Origin: JAZRUF01 sp045636205
Lineage (GTDB): Bacteria > Bacillota > Clostridia > Oscillospirales > JAAYXM01
Length of the DNA stretch: 12,625 nucleotides
Direction: 5' to 3'
NCBI GenBank assembly: GCA_045636205.1
Contig: JAZTXE010000104.1
Span: 1 to 12,625 of the forward strand
In this document: positions 6,027 to 11,108 of the stretch, in pieces
How the letters are laid out: each line of letters begins with the position of its first letter
Position numbering within the stretch: the first letter of the stretch is position 1
Position numbers and translations under genes: made by a program
Notes under the pieces: generated by a model
The model's input: only the letters and a program-made list of their open reading frames with translations
The model's database searches: none
What the model was told of the DNA's origin: nothing

Positions 6027-6215
6027 ATGGAAAACAAACTTGTTATAAATAAAAAGAATCTAAAAGGTGAAGATGGATATAAAACATTTTCCGTAAGGAT
6101 AAAGGAAGAAACAGTTGTAAAATTAAATAAATTATCAGAAGAAACAAATCGATCAAGAAATGAGTTAATTAACCTTTTATTAGATTATGCCATTGATAAC
6201 AGCAAGGTGAAATAA
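6027..6215 (+). CDS. Ribbon-helix-helix DNA-binding protein
   Basis: 62 residues. After a lysine-rich N-terminus, residues 18-26 (YKTFSVRIK) form the expected DNA-contacting beta strand. They are followed by helix EETVVKLNKLSEETN (about 27-41), the turn RSR, and helix NELINLLLDYAIDN (about 45-58). This is the Arc/MetJ/CopG-type fold, which binds DNA as a dimer. A GAGGTG ribosome site lies 7 bases upstream. Its TAA stop overlaps the ATG of the transposase by one base (TAATG), so the two are translationally coupled. It probably represses its own operon or guides the activity of the transposase. An antitoxin role is also typical of RHH proteins, but the partner here does not look like a toxin. 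Confidence 0.87.
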   Translation: MENKLVINKKNLKGEDGYKTFSVRIKEETVVKLNKLSEETNRSRNELINLLLDYAIDNSKVK

Positions 6216-6736
6216 TGGAGTTACCGAAACGAAAATCTGCAAGATTAAAAGGATATGATTATTCCGAGAATGGTGTGTATTTTATCACAATATGTACGCA
6301 TAACAGGAAATGTTTATTCTCAAATATCGTAGGGGCAATTCACGAATTGCCCGAAAATAAATTGACTCAATACGGGGGAATTACAAAACAAATCATTGAA
6401 ATATTACCTGACAGGTTTAATGTGTCAATTCCTAAATATGTTATTATGCCAAATCACCTTCATTTGATTATAGAAATTTACAATGATGATGAAAAGCGGG
6501 GGATTCGTGAATCGCCCCTACAACACCATCGTTCTGTTATAGATAAAATAGTAGGATTTCTGAAAATGAATGTGTCAAAGAAAATTCATAATACATACTC
6601 TGATAAAATATGGCAGAGGTCCTATCATGACCACATAATTCGTGGTGAAAAAGATTACCAAAAAATATGGGAATACATCGATACAAATGTACTAAGATGG
6701 GAAAAAGATTGTTTTTATAATGATAAAAGGTCGTAG
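6215..6736 (+). CDS. REP-associated tyrosine transposase (RAYT), Y1_Tnp/HUH family
   Basis: 173 residues, IS200/IS605-like single-domain HUH nuclease. The fold signature VYFITICTHNR is at 21-31, the metal-binding HUH motif MPNHLHLII at 78-86 (His81, His83), and a WQRSYHDHIIRGEKDY block at 133-148. EYIDTN follows, where Tyr154 aligns with the catalytic tyrosine of the Escherichia coli enzyme (DYIYINP). By family knowledge it cuts and joins single-stranded DNA at GTAG-footed REP hairpins. Two 24-nt palindromic units lie inside the gene and encode VGAIHELP (39-46) and RGIRESPL (95-102). The first unit equals exactly eight codons in frame. These segments fall in loops outside the catalytic motifs, so the enzyme is probably still active. 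It is coupled to the RHH gene and ends in a terminator. Confidence 0.9.
   Translation: MELPKRKSARLKGYDYSENGVYFITICTHNRKCLFSNIVGAIHELPENKLTQYGGITKQIIEILPDRFNVSIPKYVIMPNHLHLIIEIYNDDEKRGIRESPLQHHRSVIDKIVGFLKMNVSKKIHNTYSDKIWQRSYHDHIIRGEKDYQKIWEYIDTNVLRWEKDCFYNDKRS
6329..6352 (+). repeat. REP-like unit inside the RAYT gene, copy 1
   Basis: Foot GTAG (6329-6332) is followed by GGGCAATTC (6333-6341), the two-base loop AC, and GAATTGCCC (6344-6352), a perfect 9-bp palindrome. Its 24 bases are exactly eight codons in the RAYT frame (VGAIHELP), so the insertion keeps the gene open. Confidence 0.85.
6498..6521 (-). repeat. REP-like unit inside the RAYT gene, copy 2 (inverted)
   Basis: Read on the minus strand this is GTAG (6521-6518), GGGCGATTC, the loop AC, then GAATCCCCC, the same layout as copy 1 with one mismatched pair in the 9-bp stem (6501 against 6514). 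It lies in opposite orientation to copy 1, 145 bases further on, and contributes the peptide around RGIRESPL without breaking the frame. Confidence 0.8.
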
Positions 6737-6756
6737 CGATTTTGCTACGACCTTTT
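6725..6756. terminator. Bidirectional Rho-independent terminator between RAYT and serA
   Basis: A perfect 13-bp stem pairs 6725-6737 with 6744-6756 around a 6-base loop. The left foot is AAAA and the right foot TTTT, so it serves both the plus-strand RAYT gene and the minus-strand serC-serA operon. The RAYT stop codon (6734-6736) lies inside the left arm, which also contains GTAG, with CTAC on the right arm. Confidence 0.88.
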
Positions 6757-6799
6757 ACTGTCCTTAAGAACACTCACCATATGCAACGGAGTTTTTTAT
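6757..6799. repeat. Right copy of island-flanking inverted repeat
   Basis: On the minus strand this reads ATAAAAAACTCCGTTGC, ATATG, then AAGGACAGTA, the same blocks in the same order as the copy at 4991-5037. It begins 13 bases after the serA stop codon and runs directly into the terminator hairpin at 6725-6756. Confidence 0.75.
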
Positions 6800-6812
6800 G
6801 TCGTTATGTAAT

Positions 6813-7979
6813 TTACTTACCGAGTACACGTACCCTCGATACACTCTCGATAGCTTTAATCTTATTTATAAGCTCATCGTCCGGGCAGGTGTTGGTATCA
6901 AGCACGGTGTAAGCATTGTCCTTTTTAGAGCGGTTTGCCATATTCTCAATGTTGATATTGGCTTCCGCAAACAGATTTGTTATGCCGCCGACCATTTTCG
7001 GGACATTCTTGTGCAGAACGCAGACGCGATAGGTTCCCTCACGAGCCATATCCACATTCGGGAAGTTTACGGAATTTTTAATAATGCCGTGCTCGATGTA
7101 ATTTACCATCTCATCAACCGCCATTACTGCGCAATTATCCTCACTTTCAGGGGTAGATGCACCCAGGTGCGGCATTACAACTACGTTGTCCGAACTTAAG
7201 AGCTTGCTATCACCAAAATCGGTGACATACGCGCCTGCCTGACCTGATTCGAGAGCTGCGAGCATATCATCGGTATTGACGAGCTCTGCACGCGCAAGGT
7301 TTATAATACGAACGCCCTTCTTCATTGTGGCAAGGGTTTCCGCGCAGATAGTGTTGCGGGTTTCATCAGTTGCCGGAACATGGAGCGTTATGTAATCGCA
7401 ATTTTCAAAAATAGTCTTCAAATCCTTAGCGTGGATGATGCTGCGGGACAAATTCCATGCCGCATCAATTGAGATATACGGGTCATATCCGTAAACCTGC
7501 ATGCCGAGCTTCTCGGCAGTATTTGCAACCATCGCGCCGATAGCGCCCAGTCCTACAACACCGAGTTTCTTTCCGCTAAGCTCAGGACCTACAAAGTTAC
7601 TCTTTCCCTTTTCAATAAGCTTTGAAATTCCATCCTCATCAGCGAGTGTTTTAGCCCACGCAATACCCTGAACGATTTTACGTGATGCCAGGAAAAGCGA
7701 GCAGATAACCAGTTCCTTAACCGCGTTTGCATTCGCACCCGGGGTGTTGAAAACTACAACACCGTCCTCTGCGCAAGCGTCAACCGGGATATTGTTAACG
7801 CCGGCACCTGCACGTGCGATACACAGAAGCTCGGGATTGCGCTCCACGGAATGGAGGTCTGCCGAGCGGACAAGGATACCCTGCGGTGCGCTTGCATCGT
7901 CGCTGCAAGTGTACTTGGCACCGTCAAGGCGGTCGAGCCCTATTTTAGCAATTTTGTTCATGGTCCTGATCTGATACAT
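6813..7979 (-). CDS. serA: D-3-phosphoglycerate dehydrogenase
   Basis: 388 residues. It oxidises 3-phosphoglycerate to 3-phosphohydroxypyruvate with NAD, the first step of serine synthesis, in the cytoplasm. ARAGAGVNNIP is at 55-65. The Rossmann motif GLGAIG is at 143-148, followed by GYDPY with the acidic residue that favours NAD. The catalytic arginine is Arg230 (NLARAELV) and the catalytic histidine His271 (PHLGASTPESEDN). A C-terminal ACT domain from about 317 (YRVCVLHKNVPKMVGGITNL) suggests serine-type allosteric control. The usual DVFPTEP loop, which carries the catalytic glutamate in E. coli, reads TDFGDSKLL here (253-261); I believe this is common in the short clostridial form. The ribosome site AAGGAG is 8 bases upstream of the ATG. 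It lies 31 bases after serC in the same operon. Confidence 0.95.
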   Translation of the reverse strand: MYQIRTMNKIAKIGLDRLDGAKYTCSDDASAPQGILVRSADLHSVERNPELLCIARAGAGVNNIPVDACAEDGVVVFNTPGANANAVKELVICSLFLASRKIVQGIAWAKTLADEDGISKLIEKGKSNFVGPELSGKKLGVVGLGAIGAMVANTAEKLGMQVYGYDPYISIDAAWNLSRSIIHAKDLKTIFENCDYITLHVPATDETRNTICAETLATMKKGVRIINLARAELVNTDDMLAALESGQAGAYVTDFGDSKLLSSDNVVVMPHLGASTPESEDNCAVMAVDEMVNYIEHGIIKNSVNFPNVDMAREGTYRVCVLHKNVPKMVGGITNLFAEANINIENMANRSKKDNAYTVLDTNTCPDDELINKIKAIESVSRVRVLGK

Positions 7980-8010
7980 TGGACATTCTCCTTAAATTAT
8001 ATAGTAACTG

Positions 8011-9096
8011 TTAGTTGTTTTTCTCAAATTCCTTCATAAAGTCGACAAGCGCTTTTACGCCCTCAACCGGCATTGCATTGTAGATAGATGCACGCATGCC
8101 GCCAACTGCGCGGTGGCCCTTTAGAGTCAGGAGTCCCTTTGCAGCAGCTTCCTTGACAAACTTCGCGTCAAGCTCTTCATCGCCGGTGCGGAAGGTTACG
8201 TTCATGAGAGAGCGGCTCTCAGGTGAAATCTCAGTCTTAAAGAGCTTGCTGCTCTCAAGATAATTATACAAAAGCGCAGCCTTATCCTTGTTGATTCCAT
8301 AGAGCTTTGAGATTCCTCCGATTTCCTCAATCCACTCAAGAACCAGCTTGCACATATAGATTGAGAATGTAGGCGGGGTATTGTACATTGATGCGTTTTC
8401 AATTTCGGTAGCATAGTCCATAACTACCGGAATATTCTTCATCGCACGTCCTGCAAGGTCTTCGCGAATAATGACGACAGTAAGGCCTGCCGGTGCCATA
8501 TTCTTCTGCGCACCTGCGTAGATAACGCCGAACTTTGAAACATCAACCGGCTCAGAGAGGATGCATGAGGACATATCCGCAACCAGCGGAACATCGCCGG
8601 TTTCCGGAACATAATCCCAATGCGTGCCGTAGATGGTATTGTTAAAACAGATATGTACGTAATCCGCATTCGGGTTGAGCTTGAGCTCATCCTGGCGCGG
8701 GATGCGTGTAAACTTTTCATCCTCACTGCTTGCAGCGATTTTTACATCGCCGTACTTTTTAGCTTCCTGAGCAGCTTTCTTTGAGAAGCTTCCGGTTACT
8801 ACATAATCGGCAATGCCGCTTCCGGTCATAAGATTCATTGCAATAGCTGCAAACTGAAGCGTAGCACCGCCCTGCAGGAAGAGAATTTTATAGTTATCCG
8901 GTACGTTGAGCACCTTTCGAAGCAGTGCCTCGGTTGCGTCAAAAATTTCCAGATATGCTTTTGAGCGGTGGCTCATCTCCAAAACCGACATTCCGGAGTT
9001 ACCGTAATTCAAAAGCTCTGCCTGAGCTTTCTTCAAAGCACTTTCGGGCAACATGGACGGACCCGCGGAAAAATTATAAACTCGATTTTCAAACAT
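8011..9096 (-). CDS. serC: Phosphoserine aminotransferase
   Basis: 361 residues, the normal length for SerC. It converts 3-phosphohydroxypyruvate plus glutamate to phosphoserine and 2-oxoglutarate with pyridoxal phosphate. The N-terminus VYNFSAGPSMLPESAL is at 6-21 and QGGATLQF, near the phosphate-binding part, at 75-82. VADMSS holds the cofactor-contacting Asp174. GAQKNMAPAG holds the Schiff-base lysine Lys198. The substrate-binding segment HRAVGGMRASIYNAMP is at 328-343. The start at 9094-9096 is chosen because MFENRVYNFSAGP matches family N-termini and GGAGGT lies 9 bases upstream. The frame stays open 40 codons further, but that extension includes the promoter. It is the first gene of serC-serA; serB is not in view. 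Confidence 0.96.
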   Translation of the reverse strand: MFENRVYNFSAGPSMLPESALKKAQAELLNYGNSGMSVLEMSHRSKAYLEIFDATEALLRKVLNVPDNYKILFLQGGATLQFAAIAMNLMTGSGIADYVVTGSFSKKAAQEAKKYGDVKIAASSEDEKFTRIPRQDELKLNPNADYVHICFNNTIYGTHWDYVPETGDVPLVADMSSCILSEPVDVSKFGVIYAGAQKNMAPAGLTVVIIREDLAGRAMKNIPVVMDYATEIENASMYNTPPTFSIYMCKLVLEWIEEIGGISKLYGINKDKAALLYNYLESSKLFKTEISPESRSLMNVTFRTGDEELDAKFVKEAAAKGLLTLKGHRAVGGMRASIYNAMPVEGVKALVDFMKEFEKNN

Positions 9097-9129
9097 AGGT
9101 CGAATACCTCCAATAGACATAATAAATAG

Positions 9130-9158
9130 ATTATACTCCCTCAAAACAACAATGTCAA
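9130..9158 (-). promoter_or_regulatory. Consensus sigma-A promoter of serC-serA
   Basis: Read on the minus strand, TTGACA (9153-9158), a 17-base spacer and TATAAT (9130-9135) match the consensus perfectly. Transcription should begin near 9123, giving a leader of about 27 bases. No attenuator or riboswitch fits in a leader this short, so expression may be largely constitutive unless a repressor binds. Confidence 0.85.
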
Positions 9159-9327
9159 ATCTGTATATGGGTTTTATGTCATATTTTTTCTGTTTTTTGT
9201 CAGAATTTAAAGTCAAGTGCTAACTTTTCTTAAAACTCAGCTTTATCCCCCGCGCTTTATTGCGCGTGTTTTATTACGTGTTTCTTTATTAAATATGAAT
9301 TTTTTATTACACATTCGCTTTTACCAC

Positions 9328-9355
9328 TTGACATATTTTGTTTTATGAGTAAAAT
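9328..9355 (+). promoter_or_regulatory. Sigma-A promoter of the hrcA-grpE-dnaK operon
   Basis: A perfect TTGACA (9328-9333) is followed after 16 bases by TAAAAT (9350-9355, five of six). The predicted start near 9362 lies at the beginning of the CIRCE element, the classic arrangement for HrcA control. Confidence 0.75.
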
Positions 9356-9360
9356 AATAA

Positions 9361-9387
9361 TTAGCACTCGACCTTCAAGAGTGCTAA
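9361..9387. promoter_or_regulatory. CIRCE operator (HrcA-binding site)
   Basis: TTAGCACTC (9361-9369), nine bases, GAGTGCTAA (9379-9387) is an exact match to the CIRCE consensus. HrcA bound here blocks transcription; heat stress releases it. It is in the 5' leader, 31 bases before the hrcA start codon, and may also affect mRNA stability. Confidence 0.98.
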
Positions 9388-9418
9388 AAACGAAAAATAA
9401 ATGATAGGGAGGTTGTAT

Positions 9419-10489
9419 ATGAGTCTCAGCGACAGAAAAAAACGTATCCTGAAAGCTATAATAGACGAATATATTGAAAACGCCGAGCCGGTTGGTTCCA
9501 AATCAATTGCCGCGCGTGCAGAGCTCTCCTTATCCCCCGCTACAATCCGCAACGAAATGTCTGACCTTGAGGAGTTAGGGTATCTTGAGCAGCCGCATAT
9601 AAGCGCCGGGCGCATCCCGTCCACCGCCGGATACCGTCTGTACGTTGATGAGCTTATGAACCGCTACAAGCTGTCGATAAACGAGCTTGACGCATTAAAC
9701 GCAGGTCTCCGCCTGCGTATGCAGGAGCTCGACCGCCTGATACGTGATGCGGGTCGCGCGGTTTCTCAGCTTACTGATTATCCCACCTACGCGATAATGT
9801 CCTCGGTTTCCGATATAAGCATACGCAAGTTTGATTTAATATATGTAGATTCGCATACTGTTATCCTGGTTCTTGTAACAAACAGCGCGCAGGTAAAGAA
9901 TAAATACTTAAAATCAGCTTTTGCGGCAAAGGAAGATGAAATTTCGGCTCTTGCCAAAATGTTCAACCGCCTTTTTGCCAACCTGACGCTTGACCGCATA
10001 AGCCTTTCGCTTATAAAGCAGGCTGAACGCGAGGCGGGAAACCTTTCAAGCTATGTTGAGCCGGTTATGAACTTCGCGGCTGAGGTTATGTCTGCAGGAA
10101 TATCGGGAGATATGTTCGTAGGCGGCGCATCGAAAATCCTAAGCCACCCGGAATACCGTGACCCGGACAAGGCGCGCAGGCTTCTGGACTATCTGTCCTC
10201 TGACCGGCGTGACATGGTTCATTCGATAAACTTTGATGATGAATCAGGCGATGCATCAGGCTCCATGCACATAACCATCGGGCGTGAAAATCTTGCAGAA
10301 CCGCTTCAGGATGCGAGTGTAATCTACAGAACTTATGGCGTAGGGCGGCATCTGCGCGGAGTCATAGGAGTTGTAGGTCCTACGCGCATGGATTATGCAC
10401 GTGTTGCCGCCAATTTAAATTACTTCGTGGAAGGGCTCAATAAATTGCTTAAAAGTGCCTTTTTGGAAGACAATAATGAAGACATTTAA
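9419..10489 (+). CDS. hrcA: Heat-inducible transcription repressor HrcA
   Basis: 356 residues. The N-terminal winged helix-turn-helix spans about 1-78 and carries the family blocks PVGSKSIA (24-31), LSPATIRNEM (38-47), GYLEQPHISAGRIPSTAGYR (54-73) and LYVDELM (74-80). A central GAF-like and dimerisation region follows, then the C-terminal signature YGVGRHLRGVIGVVGPTR (306-323) with MDYARV. It binds CIRCE as a dimer and needs GroEL to stay active, so it represses chaperone genes and its own operon. The ATG at 9419 is chosen because GGGAGG lies 6 bases upstream; an earlier in-frame ATG at 9401 lacks a site. It is the first gene of hrcA-grpE-dnaK. Confidence 0.97.
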   Translation: MSLSDRKKRILKAIIDEYIENAEPVGSKSIAARAELSLSPATIRNEMSDLEELGYLEQPHISAGRIPSTAGYRLYVDELMNRYKLSINELDALNAGLRLRMQELDRLIRDAGRAVSQLTDYPTYAIMSSVSDISIRKFDLIYVDSHTVILVLVTNSAQVKNKYLKSAFAAKEDEISALAKMFNRLFANLTLDRISLSLIKQAEREAGNLSSYVEPVMNFAAEVMSAGISGDMFVGGASKILSHPEYRDPDKARRLLDYLSSDRRDMVHSINFDDESGDASGSMHITIGRENLAEPLQDASVIYRTYGVGRHLRGVIGVVGPTRMDYARVAANLNYFVEGLNKLLKSAFLEDNNEDI

Positions 10490-10509
10490 CTCATTTGGAG
10501 GTGTTAAAT

Positions 10510-11049
10510 ATGGCTGAGAAGAACAAAGAGGAACTGGAAACAACCGCTTGCGAAGCTGAAACCGAGGCAGAAGCGGTAGTGACCGAGAGTCAGGAGATAA
10601 CCGTTTCAAAAGAAGAGTTTGAGGCTTTGCAGGCAGAGCTTGCAGATTGCAAGGACCAGCGTCTGCGCCTTGCTGCGGAGTATGACAACTACCGCAAGCG
10701 CACTGCACGTGAGCGCGAAGGTCTGTATGCGGATGCAACCGCGATGGCAGTCGGTGCATTTTTAGGTGTGTATGACAATTTTGAGCGTGCACTCTCCACC
10801 CCGACCGAGGACGAGGCGTATCGCAAGGGCATAGAAATGATTTATAACGAGCTCTGCGAGACGATGAAAAAACTGAGAGTCGAGGAAATCAATCCGGTGG
10901 GAGAAAAGTTTGACCCGATACTTCACAACGCTGTAATGCATGTTGAAGACGAAGCACTTGAGGAGAACTCAGTTGCCGAGGTTTTCCAAAAGGGATTTAA
11001 AATTGGTGACAAGGTAATCCGCCACGCAATGGTAAAAGTGGCAAACTAA
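10510..11049 (+). CDS. grpE: Nucleotide exchange factor GrpE
   Basis: 179 residues. GrpE is the cytoplasmic partner that makes DnaK release ADP. An acidic, disordered-looking N-terminus (about 1-33) leads into a long coiled-coil region containing AAEYDNYRKRTARE (55-68) and VYDNFERAL (87-95). The C-terminal beta domain holds GEKFDPILHNAVMHVED (131-147) and VFQKGFKIGDKVIRHAMVKV (158-177), which are the strongest family blocks. The ATG at 10510 is preceded by GGAGGTG 6 bases away; an in-frame TTG at 10495 overlaps that ribosome site and is rejected. It starts 20 bases after hrcA and 59 bases before dnaK. Confidence 0.97.
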   Translation: MAEKNKEELETTACEAETEAEAVVTESQEITVSKEEFEALQAELADCKDQRLRLAAEYDNYRKRTAREREGLYADATAMAVGAFLGVYDNFERALSTPTEDEAYRKGIEMIYNELCETMKKLRVEEINPVGEKFDPILHNAVMHVEDEALEENSVAEVFQKGFKIGDKVIRHAMVKVAN

Positions 11050-11108
11050 AAATATATTATATATGTAAATTAAATTTTGGATATAATCCGAATTGGAGGT
11101 ATTTTGTT

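Larger units (their letters stand above)
9097..9418. other. Divergent control region between serC and hrcA
   Basis: A 322-base gap with no gene. On the left it holds the serC promoter, on the right the hrcA promoter and CIRCE. The middle (about 9160-9327) is AT-rich and contains a single CIRCE-like half site, AAGTGCTAA at 9215-9223, and a small CGCGC/GCGCG hairpin at 9251-9266. Neither has a clear role. Confidence 0.7.

Noticed and set aside
4986..6810. GTTAT outside both flanking repeats as a target-site duplication
   Set aside because: The two copies are not at equal distances from the repeat ends, and five AT-rich bases recur easily by chance.
9097..9216. A 40-residue N-terminal extension of SerC
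   Set aside because: It includes the perfect promoter at 9130-9158, and the conserved SerC N-terminus with its ribosome site begins at 9096.
9251..9266. A CGCGC/GCGCG hairpin followed by TGTTTTATT, resembling a terminator
   Set aside because: The stem is only 5 bp and no plus-strand gene lies upstream to terminate.
11050..11108. A TATAAT at 11082-11087 as a separate dnaK promoter
   Set aside because: There is no -35 box at a suitable distance, and co-transcription from the CIRCE promoter explains the gene.
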